Under the pieces are notes generated by a model. The model was given only the letters and a program-made list of their open reading frames with translations. It had not been told where the DNA came from and did not search any database. Shown here piece after piece: positions 25,136-33,585 of a DNA stretch of 46,339 nucleotides. Both the position numbers and the translations under genes were made by a program. How positions within the stretch are numbered: position 1 is the first letter of the stretch; every line of letters starts with the position of its first letter. This DNA comes from an uncultured Blautia sp. (lineage in GTDB: Bacteria > Bacillota > Clostridia > Lachnospirales > Lachnospiraceae), in contig NZ_CAKRXI010000027.1 of the NCBI RefSeq assembly GCF_934424005.1, positions 1-46,339 of the forward strand, read 5' to 3'.

Positions 25136-26542
25136 ATGGCGGAAAATAACAAGAGTATGGACAAAGGAAGAAAACTACTGATCGGTTTCATTATTGTACT
25201 GCTCCTGCTTACCGCAGGCGCCTACTTTTTTGGAGTTTATTACTTTACTGAGCATTTTCTTCCCGGTTCACAGGTGAATGGGTTTAACTGTTCTTATATG
25301 ACAGAGAAGGAAGCAGAGAACCTGCTGGAACAGAAGACAGGGGTATATGCACTGGCAGTACAGACCAGAGGAAACGGACAGGAAGCAATCACTGCGGATG
25401 AAATTCAATTGAAATATACATCTGACGGCAGTGTAAATAAATTGCTTTACAAACAGAATCGTTTTATCTGGTTTTTAGCATTCAGCCAGCAAAAGACTTA
25501 TGAGCTGCCTTCTTCTGTGTCTTATGATGAAAGCCTGTTTGAACAGAAAATTGACAGTTTGAAATGTATGCAGGACAATGTTGAGCCGGTGGATGCGTAT
25601 ATAAAGGAAATCGATGATGGATTTGAAGTTGTTCCGGAAATTGTGGGAACCAAAATAGACCGTGATAAACTGATGGAGGATATCAAAAATGCTGTTACTA
25701 CCGGCAGGGCAGTTGCAAATCTGGAAGAAGATGGATGTTACATAAATCCAACCGTGTATGCAGATGATCTGACAAAAGACTGCCAGCAGATGAATGAAAT
25801 TACGGATGTTGTGGTTACGTATGATTTCAGCGACCGCAAGGAAACAGTAGATCGGTCTGTGATCAAAAACTGGCTGACAAAGGACGAAAATGATGATCTG
25901 GTGCCGGATAAGGCGGTTATTGCAGATTATATTTCAGAGCTTGCGAAGAAGTATGACACTGTAGGCGCAGAACGAACTTTTTCTACTTATGACAATCAGG
26001 AAATTACGGTATCTGGTGGAAATTATGGATGGGTGATCGACCAGGAAAAAGAAACAGATGCATTATATCAGGATATCATCGACAAAAAGACAGAAGTACG
26101 GGAACCTGTTTATGAACAGGAAGCACAGAGCCGTAATACAAATGATATCGGATATTCCTATATAGAAATTGACCTTACCCGCCAAAGAATGGTATTATAT
26201 CAGAATGGATCCCCGATTGTGGATACTGGTTTTGCGGCAAGCAGCAGTACACCGACAGGTGTTTACAGACTGGGTGACAAGCAGGAGTCTGCTTCTGTAG
26301 ATTTCTGGATGCCTTTTACAGACGAACTTGGCATTTATGGAGATTCCGGGCTGGTCATTACAGGAACGGATCTGTCAGATGAAACTGGGGATTCTACCGA
26401 TTTTGGAAGCTCAGAGGAGAGTGTGGATTTTGGCTCCTCAGACAGCTGGATGAGTACAGAAGGCTGTATAGTGCTGCCGGAAGAGCAGGCGCAGATAATC
26501 TATCAGAATGTAGATTCTGGATTTCCGGTAGTTATATACTGA
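25136..26542 (+). CDS. L,D-transpeptidase (YkuD)-like protein lacking the active-site histidines
   Basis: A 468-residue membrane-anchored cell-wall protein: one N-terminal helix (about 14-36), then a long extracellular part with a PG_binding_4-type region and a C-terminal YkuD-type domain. That domain starts IEIDLTRQRMVLYQNG, then GFAASSSTPTGVYRL, and ends GCIVLPEEQAQIIYQNVDSG. The catalytic Cys (about 443) is present. The usual His in a GIHD-type motif is Tyr (GIYGDSG), and the usual SHGC is STEGC. A serine/aspartate-rich insert with two copies of DFGSS sits between them. It may be inactive or altered. It lies just before ddl and murF. AAGGAGG gives a firm start. Confidence 0.82.
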   Translation: MAENNKSMDKGRKLLIGFIIVLLLLTAGAYFFGVYYFTEHFLPGSQVNGFNCSYMTEKEAENLLEQKTGVYALAVQTRGNGQEAITADEIQLKYTSDGSVNKLLYKQNRFIWFLAFSQQKTYELPSSVSYDESLFEQKIDSLKCMQDNVEPVDAYIKEIDDGFEVVPEIVGTKIDRDKLMEDIKNAVTTGRAVANLEEDGCYINPTVYADDLTKDCQQMNEITDVVVTYDFSDRKETVDRSVIKNWLTKDENDDLVPDKAVIADYISELAKKYDTVGAERTFSTYDNQEITVSGGNYGWVIDQEKETDALYQDIIDKKTEVREPVYEQEAQSRNTNDIGYSYIEIDLTRQRMVLYQNGSPIVDTGFAASSSTPTGVYRLGDKQESASVDFWMPFTDELGIYGDSGLVITGTDLSDETGDSTDFGSSEESVDFGSSDSWMSTEGCIVLPEEQAQIIYQNVDSGFPVVIY

Positions 26543-26563
26543 TATCCGGTAGAAAAGATCTGA

Positions 26564-26591
26564 ATCCATGTGAGCTTGCTCACAAGTGGAT
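26564..26591 (+). promoter_or_regulatory. Hairpin between the transpeptidase-like gene and ddl
   Basis: TGTGAGC and GCTCACA (26569-26584) pair, flanked by ATCCA/TGGAT, around a TT loop. No U-tract follows. It is probably an mRNA stem in the operon leader of ddl. Confidence 0.45.
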
Positions 26592-26623
26592 GAGTTAGAA
26601 TATTATGTGAGGATGATGAGAAA

Positions 26624-27658
26624 ATGAAAATTGTTGTATTAGCAGGTGGAACCAGCACAGAAAGAGATGTTTCGATCGTATCTGGAACAGGAATCTGCGG
26701 AGCACTGAGACAGAAAGGACACCAGGCAATTCTGGTAGATGTTTTCTGTGGTCAGGAAGAGGTAGACTGGGAAGATCCGTTCCCGGCAGAATATGATGTG
26801 GAAAAAGCAGCAGCTTATATCAGAGGATTTAATCCAAAGATGGCTGAACTGAAAAAAACAAGAAAAGATTTCTTTGGACCGAATGTTATTGAACTCTGTA
26901 AAGAAGCAGAGTTTGTTTTCCTGGGACTTCATGGAGCCAACGGAGAGGATGGTAAGCTGCAGGGAGCATTTGATCTGATGGGTATTCCGTATACCGGAAC
27001 CGGATATCTGAGCAGTGCCATGGCAATGGATAAAGGTGTGACCAAGGCAATGTTCCAGATGCGAGGTGTTCCGACTCCGGCAGGTAAGGCCATGAAGAAA
27101 AAGGACCGTATGGAAACTCCACAGGAGCTGGGAATGGATTTCCCTGTTGTTGTCAAGACATGCTGCGGTGGTTCCAGTATCGGTGTCTATATCGTTGATA
27201 ACCAGGAAGATTATACGAAAGCGCTGGATGGTGCATTCACTTATGAAAATGAAGTAGTTGTAGAGGAATTTGTAGAAGGTGTTGAATATACAGTTGCTGT
27301 CGTGGATGGCAAGGCATATCCGGTCGTTCAGATCGTTCCGGTACAGGGCTTCTATGATTATGAAAATAAATACAAACCAGGTGCAGTAAAAGAAACCTGT
27401 CCGGCACCGATTTCAGAAGAACTGACAAAACGTCTTCAGGAAGCAGCCGTGGATGGTTATCATGCACTGGAGATGGAGAGCTATGCCCGTCTGGATTTCA
27501 TTGTGACAAAAGATGAAAAAATCTACTGTCTGGAGGCAAATACGCTTCCGGGAATGACACCGACCAGCCTGATTCCGCAGGAAGCAGCGGTTCTGGGTAT
27601 GGATTATCCGACACTGTGTGAAGAACTGATCAAAGTGTCTCAGAAAAAATACGCTTAA
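26624..27658 (+). CDS. ddl: D-alanine--D-alanine ligase
   Basis: A 344-residue ATP-grasp enzyme that joins two D-alanines for the peptidoglycan stem peptide. Motifs are LAGGTSTERDVSIVSG at the start (glycine loop with catalytic Glu), FLGLHGANGEDGKLQG, the ATP-binding VKTCCGGSSIGVYIV, EFVEGVEYTV, and the metal-binding LEANTLPGMTPTSLIP. Tyr in GFYDYENKY is in the omega loop, where a Tyr is typical of D-Ala-D-Ala rather than D-Ala-D-Lac ligases. murF follows after 51 bp, so the two act on successive steps and are probably co-transcribed. Confidence 0.93.
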   Translation: MKIVVLAGGTSTERDVSIVSGTGICGALRQKGHQAILVDVFCGQEEVDWEDPFPAEYDVEKAAAYIRGFNPKMAELKKTRKDFFGPNVIELCKEAEFVFLGLHGANGEDGKLQGAFDLMGIPYTGTGYLSSAMAMDKGVTKAMFQMRGVPTPAGKAMKKKDRMETPQELGMDFPVVVKTCCGGSSIGVYIVDNQEDYTKALDGAFTYENEVVVEEFVEGVEYTVAVVDGKAYPVVQIVPVQGFYDYENKYKPGAVKETCPAPISEELTKRLQEAAVDGYHALEMESYARLDFIVTKDEKIYCLEANTLPGMTPTSLIPQEAAVLGMDYPTLCEELIKVSQKKYA

Positions 27659-27709
27659 CAGACGAATATGCACCTGAATTGAGGTGACATATCAGGAGAG
27701 GAAATCAGA

Positions 27710-29080
27710 ATGAAAAATCTTACTTTGAGAAATCTTACGAAAGTATGTAATGGCATCTGGCATGGTGACAATGCTCTGCTGGATCAAGAGATTTCTGCAA
27801 TTACTACGGACAGCCGTAAGATTGAGAAGGGCTGTCTGTTTGTGCCAATCGTGGGAGAGAGAGTCGATGCACACCGTTTTATTCCGGATGTGATAACGAA
27901 GGGAGCGCTGGCAACACTTTCCGAGCGAGAACTGCCGGAGGCTGACTATGCATATATTCAGGTAGAATCTTCTCTTCAGGCAGTTAAAGATATCGCAGAG
28001 TTTTATCTGGAACAGCTGCAGATTCCGGTTATAGGTGTTACGGGAAGCGTTGGAAAGACCAGCACCAAAGAAGTGATCGCATCCGTCCTGAAGGAAAAGT
28101 ACCGCACTCTGAAAACACAGGGAAACTTTAATAATGAGCTCGGACTTCCTCTTACAGTATTCAGACTTCGTGATGAAGATCAGGTTGCAGTTCTGGAAAT
28201 GGGAATCAGTGATTTTGGTGAGATGACCCGACTGACAAAGATTGCAAAACCGGATACCTGTGTGATCACAAACATCGGCACCTGTCATCTGGAGAACCTG
28301 GGAGACAGAGACGGAGTACTGAAAGCAAAGACAGAGATATTCCAGTCTATGAAGCCGAATGGACATATTGTTCTGAACGGTGATGATGATAAACTTATTA
28401 CAGTTCATGAATATAATGGTGTGAAACCGGTGTTTTTTGGCTTGAACAGTGAACGTGATGTGTATGCTGACCAGATTGAAAGTAAGGGACTGAAAGGGGT
28501 TGCCTGTCGTATACATCTGGGAGAGGATGCTTTTGACGTACTCGTTCCGACTCCGGGAATACATATGGTCTACAATGCCCTGGCAGCTGCGGCTGTAGGA
28601 CGAATTTATGGCCTGACGATCGAAGAGATCAGGAGAGGTATTGAAAGTCTTGAGACGATTCGAGGACGCTTCAAAATGATCGAGACAGACAAGTTCCTGG
28701 TCGTAGATGACTGTTACAATGCGAATCCGATGTCTATGAAAGCATCTCTGGATGTACTTCATGATGGGGAGGGCCGCAGAGTGGCAATCCTTGGGGACAT
28801 GGGAGAACTTGGTGAAGATGAAGTTGCACTTCATGAGGGTGTAGGTACACATGCAGCAACATGTGGAATTGATGTATGTGTATGCGTCGGAGACCTGGCT
28901 GTCCATATAGCAGAAGCGGCGCATAAAGTGAATCCGGATTTTCCTGTATATTATGAAAAAACAAGAGAATCCCTTCTGGAGCATCTGAATGATTATGTAC
29001 AGAAAGGTGATACGATTCTTGTAAAAGCTTCTCACTTCATGAAATTTGAAGAAGTCGTAAAAGCACTGGAAGAGATGTAA
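27710..29080 (+). CDS. murF: UDP-N-acetylmuramoyl-tripeptide--D-alanyl-D-alanine ligase
   Basis: A 456-residue Mur ligase that adds the D-Ala-D-Ala made by Ddl to the cell-wall precursor. The order is an N-terminal substrate domain (ITTDSRKIEKGCLFVPIVG), the ATP site GVTGSVGKTSTKEVI, FNNELGLPLT, EMGISDFGEM, ITNIGTCHLENLGDRDGV with the carbamylated-Lys region KAKTEIF, and the C-terminal domain VVDDCYNANPMSMKASLD and LGDMGELGEDEVALHE. AGGAGAGG precedes the ATG. A terminator at 29105-29145 ends the wall operon. A long open frame on the opposite strand is a shadow. Confidence 0.95.
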   Translation: MKNLTLRNLTKVCNGIWHGDNALLDQEISAITTDSRKIEKGCLFVPIVGERVDAHRFIPDVITKGALATLSERELPEADYAYIQVESSLQAVKDIAEFYLEQLQIPVIGVTGSVGKTSTKEVIASVLKEKYRTLKTQGNFNNELGLPLTVFRLRDEDQVAVLEMGISDFGEMTRLTKIAKPDTCVITNIGTCHLENLGDRDGVLKAKTEIFQSMKPNGHIVLNGDDDKLITVHEYNGVKPVFFGLNSERDVYADQIESKGLKGVACRIHLGEDAFDVLVPTPGIHMVYNALAAAAVGRIYGLTIEEIRRGIESLETIRGRFKMIETDKFLVVDDCYNANPMSMKASLDVLHDGEGRRVAILGDMGELGEDEVALHEGVGTHAATCGIDVCVCVGDLAVHIAEAAHKVNPDFPVYYEKTRESLLEHLNDYVQKGDTILVKASHFMKFEEVVKALEEM

Positions 29081-29104
29081 CGGATAATTTAAAAAAGAAA
29101 ATTA

Positions 29105-29145
29105 TTACGCAGGTGAGCCGAAAAGGTATTACCTGCGTAAATTTT
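29105..29145 (+). terminator. Terminator after murF
   Basis: TTACGCAGGT (29105-29114) pairs perfectly with ACCTGCGTAA (29131-29140), followed by ATTTTT. Confidence 0.85.
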
Positions 29146-29258
29146 TGGCAGTTAAGAGGGGAGTTTTGCGAGAATTTGACGAACGATTTTTGTTTCATAA
29201 GGGACGAGGCAGGTGTAGAATAGGTTTAACGGTAAATATTGTATTCAAGGAGGGACTT

Positions 29259-29879
29259 ATGCTGGAACGAATCATGGACCTGCAGATCCTGCTCTATCTG
29301 ATGACTGTTCTTGGAACAGCTGGAGCGATAGGGATGCTGGCAGTACACCTTACTTACAGAAGAACCCTGCGAAAGACAAAAGCGACAACAAACCTGAGAG
29401 AAAAATGGCTGAATCTGTGGAAAACACGAGATAAACTTCTGAATCGGATGAATTTCCTGGTATGGATTCCATCGCTGCTATCGACTGCATGTCTGGGAAT
29501 GTCGCTTTTTTTTATATCCAGAATCCGTGACAGCAGAGGGCTTCCGATGAGCTATCTGTATATAGGGACTGCCGTGCCAATTGTTCTTCTTGTCCTCAGA
29601 CAGGCTCTGGATTTCAGCTTCAAAGAAGAACTGGTTATGAATTCACTTGCAGATTATATTCTGCAGGCGCGTTCCCGCAAAGAAAACCCACCTGCCGCCC
29701 GTAAATACGAACCGGCGCAGGCAGTACAGAAAACAGATCCCGTACTCAAAGAGGAAATGGTGGAGCGGATTGCTGCAAGTATCCGGCAGACTGCGGCGAC
29801 AGGAAGTCATTTCAGCAAGATGCTGAGCCCGGAGGAGGAAGAAATCATGAGAGAAATCATCCGGGAGTTTATGGAATAA
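29259..29879 (+). CDS. Membrane protein of unknown function
   Basis: A 206-residue protein with three hydrophobic helices: about 7-30 (LQILLYLMTVLGTAGAIGML), 62-85 (FLVWIPSLLSTACLGMSLFF) and 98-117 (YIGTAVPIVLLVLRQAL). A basic loop (RRTLRKTKATTNLREKW) follows the first helix. The last 80 residues are polar and helical, ending EEEEIMREIIREFME. I recognise no family. The ATG at 29259 has AGGAGG 5 nt upstream; the longer frame from 29145 starts inside the murF terminator and is rejected. Cell-wall related function is only suggested by position. Confidence 0.65.
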   Translation: MLERIMDLQILLYLMTVLGTAGAIGMLAVHLTYRRTLRKTKATTNLREKWLNLWKTRDKLLNRMNFLVWIPSLLSTACLGMSLFFISRIRDSRGLPMSYLYIGTAVPIVLLVLRQALDFSFKEELVMNSLADYILQARSRKENPPAARKYEPAQAVQKTDPVLKEEMVERIAASIRQTAATGSHFSKMLSPEEEEIMREIIREFME

Positions 29880-29891
29880 CCAGGATATTTC

Positions 29892-29920
29892 TTGTAGAGT
29901 CGGGAAGGATTTGTTATACT
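29892..29920 (+). promoter_or_regulatory. Promoter of the acyltransferase gene
   Basis: TTGTAG (29892-29897) and TATACT (29915-29920) are 17 bp apart. Confidence 0.6.
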
Positions 29921-30020
29921 TTCGATGTAAAAAGTGGTCACTGTGGAAATCGAAAGTAACCAGAAGAGATTACGTAGGAGAGAAAAAGGCCGGAAGTATC
30001 AGACCTTTTGTAAAAACGAT

Positions 30021-31091
30021 ATGAATAAAAAAAGAGTTATATGGATTGAGCTGCTTCGTATCATGGCGTGTATTGGAGTTATTGGCATTCATGCAGGCTC
30101 ACAGCATTTTCGTGATATGCCACTGGATTCGTCTGTATGGGCGGTTTCAAACTTTTATCACGGGATCAACCGGTTTGCAGTAGCATCTTTTATTATGATC
30201 AGTGGATGTCTGTATCTTGACAGTAAGCGGACATGGAATCTCAGACGTTTGTGGAAAAAAAATATTCTGCCGATAGCTGCAGCATATATTTTCTGGCAGA
30301 TGTTTTACGCAGTATACAGGATTATTACAAATGGAACGCTGGCGAAGGGCGGCAAAGCAGCCCTGGTCAAATTTATGGTATATATCAGTAAATCTTATTT
30401 CCATCTCTGGTATCTTCCAATGCTGATCGGACTTCTGATCATCACACCGATGCTCTGGGAAATTGTAAACAGTGCCAGGGGAAAACAGTGGGAAGAGTAT
30501 ATGATCGTACTATTTCTGGTGTTTCAGATTCTGCCATATACAATAAATTATTTTCCACTTCCATGGAAGGAACATATCATGGATATTCTGCAGACAGTGC
30601 AGCCGGAAATGGTTACCGGTTACATAGGATATTTTATACTGGGGCATTATCTGTCTCATTATGAGATATCAAAGAAACTGGAACATCTGGTTTATGTACT
30701 GGGTGTAATATTGATTTTGGCAGCGATCGGCTTGTGTTACATCAGCTCGCAGAAATCAGGAAAACCAATACAGTCATTTTATGAGAACTACACACTGGCA
30801 GGATTTTTCTGGGGAAGTTCGTTTTTTCTGTTTTTCAAAAATCATCTGTCGAAGATTAAATGGAGCGAAAAGCAGGAAACGATCATTTGTTATCTGGGAA
30901 GCTGTACTTTTGGAATCTATCTGATCCATGCACTTATCCGAGATATTCTGCACAGGATAGGAATTGACAGTATGATGATAAGTAATACTGCGATTGCGAT
31001 TCCGGTTTTGATCACAATGATTTTTGTACTGAGTCTTGCTGCAGTTATGATCATTAAAAAGATTCCGCTGGCTGGTAAGTGGATTATATAA
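30021..31091 (+). CDS. Acyltransferase 3 family membrane protein
   Basis: A 356-residue polytopic membrane protein with about ten helices. The acyltransferase-3 opening is IELLRIMACIGVIGIHAGSQ, with the catalytic-type His in GIHAG, then FAVASFIMISGCLYL, YFHLWYLPMLIGLLIITP, and the late CTFGIYLIHALIRDIL. Such enzymes O-acetylate cell-surface sugars or exopolysaccharides. The start is uncertain: ATG 30021 has no good ribosome site, but it gives the standard N-terminus. A GTG at 29934 would add 29 basic residues and start almost at the transcription start. A terminator follows. Confidence 0.8.
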   Translation: MNKKRVIWIELLRIMACIGVIGIHAGSQHFRDMPLDSSVWAVSNFYHGINRFAVASFIMISGCLYLDSKRTWNLRRLWKKNILPIAAAYIFWQMFYAVYRIITNGTLAKGGKAALVKFMVYISKSYFHLWYLPMLIGLLIITPMLWEIVNSARGKQWEEYMIVLFLVFQILPYTINYFPLPWKEHIMDILQTVQPEMVTGYIGYFILGHYLSHYEISKKLEHLVYVLGVILILAAIGLCYISSQKSGKPIQSFYENYTLAGFFWGSSFFLFFKNHLSKIKWSEKQETIICYLGSCTFGIYLIHALIRDILHRIGIDSMMISNTAIAIPVLITMIFVLSLAAVMIIKKIPLAGKWII

Positions 31092-31134
31092 GAATAGATA
31101 TGTAAAATAGAATCATTACTTCACAATAAAAGAA

Positions 31135-31177
31135 CTGCCGGAGACAGGAGTTACCTGAACTTCGGCAGATTTTTTTA
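31135..31177. terminator. Terminator after the acyltransferase gene
   Basis: CTGCCG (31135-31140) pairs with CGGCAG (31163-31168), with an inner CAGG/CCTG stem, followed by seven T. It overlaps the stop of the convergent small gene. Confidence 0.8.
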
Positions 31178-31441
31178 ATCTTCTTCGATCACCTGGATTT
31201 CAAGATAGTCAAACTCGATATGTTCAATAAAACTGTCCTGGCGAAATCTGGTTTTTGAATGTCGTTTAAAATCAGAGATATTACTTTCCAGCCAAATGGG
31301 GTTCTCCAGGTCAAAATCATAGCAGATTTCCTGCAGGGCATGAAAAATTTTGTGTGTTCTTGTATCTTCTGAGTCATCATCAATGACCAGATCTTTTAGC
31401 ATGTGGTTGTCTTTCCACATTTTTCCCCATAAACGAAACAT
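31175..31441 (-). CDS. Conserved small acidic protein of unknown function
   Basis: An 88-residue soluble protein starting MFRLWGKMWKDNHMLKD and ending YLEIQVIEED. I recall near-identical proteins in other Lachnospiraceae, always short and uncharacterised. Acidic, with no signal peptide, membrane helix or known motif. The start at 31441 is chosen because GGGAGG lies 9 nt upstream; the longer frame from 31471 is not needed. It stands alone, convergent with the acyltransferase gene and sharing its terminator region. Confidence 0.7.
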   Translation of the reverse strand: MFRLWGKMWKDNHMLKDLVIDDDSEDTRTHKIFHALQEICYDFDLENPIWLESNISDFKRHSKTRFRQDSFIEHIEFDYLEIQVIEED

Positions 31442-31717
31442 AATGCTGTACCTCCCTATCGAAACTGCCACAAATGACAGTAATGCTTAATTTCTAAGTG
31501 TTTCCAAGTATAGCGGATTTTAAGATGAAAGTAAAGGAATAGTATTTGATTTATCTGTATTGAATGTTGGGAATTGTGTTTGTATTTATGAAGATTTTTG
31601 TTATATTTTTACATAAATATAGTGGAATATTTGAATTCATGATAAAATAGAAAAAAGTTTTTTATCGAAATCAAGAGAGTTAGAAATTGATTTTCCTTCG
31701 TTATATTTCGGCGGCAT

Positions 31718-31996
31718 TTGATAAGCGTTACCAAGAACTTGTTGACAATTGACTGGCAAAAATGTGATTCTGCAAGAGCAAGGATGCGGATGATGATAAA
31801 AAGACTTTTGAAGAAACACAGATACCCACCGGAAGGTATGGATGATGCAGTTCAGACTGTTATGACGCAATGTGAGTTGTGGACAGACAATAATGATATG
31901 GAATTATCGCAGAAATCTTCAAAGGCGTATACATATTCATTAGAACCAGAATTGAGCAAAGTGGCAGAAGAACCTGTGCCTTACGGTAAAAAATAG
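31718..31996 (+). pseudogene. 3' remnant of a type I restriction endonuclease gene (hsdR)
   Basis: A 92-residue open frame whose first half reads as the extreme C-terminus of HsdR: TIDWQKCDSARARMRMMIKR, then LLKKHRYPP, then AVQTVMTQCE. In complete HsdR this helical tail (NxTIDW...RAKLR..VKRLLRKYGYPP) is preceded by roughly 900-1000 residues with helicase and nuclease motifs, all missing here. No in-frame ATG with a ribosome site starts it. The upstream 230 bp contain no recognisable hsdR sequence, so the rest was deleted. No hsdM or hsdS is in the window. Confidence 0.7.
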
Positions 31997-32044
31997 GAGT
32001 TATTTTCTTTATTGGTGGCAAAACTTAATCATGGAGGTGGTCAC

Positions 32045-33481
32045 ATGACAATAGAAGAAATTCTTGCCGGAGAATCTAAGAATGTAGAGTTTAAGGTACA
32101 ACGCCCGGACAAGAGTACTAAATATATGAAAACGGTCGTTGCCTTTGCTAATGGCAAGGGTGGTCAGATTGTATTCGGCATTGATGATAAAACCAGAGAG
32201 GTTGTTGGTATCCCGGAAGATAAAGTTTTTCAGGAAATTGATGCAATTACCAATGCTATTTCGGATAGCTGTGAGCCGACGATTATTCCGGATGTTTATT
32301 TGCAAAATATAAATGATAAGCCTGTAATTGTCGCAGAAATCAGAGCTGGACGTCAGAAACCATACTATATTAAAGCGGATGGTCTGGAGAATGGGGTATA
32401 TATTCGGGTTTCTGGGACGACACGTCCTGCTGACCGTGATATGTCAAGAGAACTGTATTATGAAGGCGATGCTCGTTCTTTTGATTCGGTAATCCGCAGA
32501 GATATTGAAGTAACTGATGAAGATATTAAGAATCTTTGTGAACAAATGAAAGAAGTCGCTATTACTAATAGCAAGTCAAATCTTCAGCGGTCAGCAGTAA
32601 AAGACGTAACGAAGAATGTTCTGCTCAGTTGGGGGATTTTGAAGAGAGATGAAAATGAAAAAATCTATCCAACGAATGCGTATGTTTATTTAACCGGACA
32701 AGGTGGACTGCGTTCCATGATTCAATGTGCTGTGTTTAAGGGAACAACTCGTTCTACATTTCTTGATCGTCGCAATTACGAAGGACCGCTATGGGAACAG
32801 GTAGATGAAGCAGTGCAGTTTGTCCTTAGAAATATTCGGATGGGATGCCGACTGGAAGGTGTATATCGTCAGGATATTTATGAACTGCCGCCGGATAGCA
32901 TCCGAGAGCTGATTGTCAATGCAGTTATGAATTGCAGTTACATTCAGGTTTCTAATATTCAGGTGGCAATTTATGATGATCGTCTGGAGATTACTTCTCC
33001 CGGTGGATTGCTTCCTGGGGTAACGATTGATTTGATGAAAGAAGGATTTTCAAAAATACGAAATCGCTCTCTTGCAAATGCTTTCGCCTATATGAATCTT
33101 GTGGAAGCCTGGGGAAGTGGTATTCCAAAACTCATGCAGGCTATGCAGGAATATGGACTCCGTGAACCGGAATTTATTGATATGGAAATAGCGTTCAGAA
33201 TCAATCTTTATCGAGGTCAGAATGAGGTCATTGAGGTCAAAAATTCAAATTATGACCTCGATGACCCCAATAAAGACCATAATGCCCTCAAAGATGACCT
33301 TGAAACTCGACTGTCGGAATTGATTCGTAAAAATCCGGAACTGACTCATAAAGCATTAGGAGAAGCACTTGCGGTTTCTGCGGCAACGATTAAACGTACT
33401 CTTACAAAAATGCAGCATGAAGGTAAGGTGATTCGTGAGGGTTCTAATCGAAAAGGTAAATGGAGATTGATAGATAAGTAA
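32045..33481 (+). CDS. AlbA_2/Schlafen-type ATP-binding protein with winged helix
   Basis: A 478-residue protein. Residues 1-125 are an AlbA_2 (Schlafen AAA-4) domain: NVEFKVQRPDKSTKYMKTVV, AFANGKGGQIVFGIDD and GVYIRVSGTTRPAD. A HATPase_c_4-like region follows at about 280-370 (ELPPDSIRELIVNAVMNCSY, SPGGLLPGVTID, NAFAYMNLVEAWGSGIPKLM). The last 60 residues are a helix-turn-helix (LTHKALGEALAVSAATIKRT). Such proteins are often called putative regulators or RecG-like and are common in mobile and defence regions. GGAGGTGG precedes the ATG at 32045. It directly follows the hsdR stump, so it was probably inherited with a restriction locus. Confidence 0.8.
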   Translation: MTIEEILAGESKNVEFKVQRPDKSTKYMKTVVAFANGKGGQIVFGIDDKTREVVGIPEDKVFQEIDAITNAISDSCEPTIIPDVYLQNINDKPVIVAEIRAGRQKPYYIKADGLENGVYIRVSGTTRPADRDMSRELYYEGDARSFDSVIRRDIEVTDEDIKNLCEQMKEVAITNSKSNLQRSAVKDVTKNVLLSWGILKRDENEKIYPTNAYVYLTGQGGLRSMIQCAVFKGTTRSTFLDRRNYEGPLWEQVDEAVQFVLRNIRMGCRLEGVYRQDIYELPPDSIRELIVNAVMNCSYIQVSNIQVAIYDDRLEITSPGGLLPGVTIDLMKEGFSKIRNRSLANAFAYMNLVEAWGSGIPKLMQAMQEYGLREPEFIDMEIAFRINLYRGQNEVIEVKNSNYDLDDPNKDHNALKDDLETRLSELIRKNPELTHKALGEALAVSAATIKRTLTKMQHEGKVIREGSNRKGKWRLIDK

Positions 33482-33491
33482 AGAAAATTGA

Positions 33492-33520
33492 TTGCAGATT
33501 TTAGCGAGATAAAGTATAAT
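33492..33520 (+). promoter_or_regulatory. Promoter of the aconitase-family gene
   Basis: TTGCAG (33492-33497) and TATAAT (33515-33520) are 17 bp apart. Confidence 0.65.
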
Positions 33521-33585
33521 AGTGTTTATAGTGGCATAAATCGCAGAGCGGTAGATGCGTGATTTTTATGAATGGAGGAGTTACA

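Noticed and set aside
27692..29035. A 447-codon minus-strand frame opposite murF.
   Set aside because: Antisense shadow of a clear MurF; composition is not protein-like.
33521..33585. Possible attenuator hairpin before the hydratase gene (AATCGCA ... TGCGTGATT then T-run).
   Set aside because: The stem is short and bulged; too weak to call.
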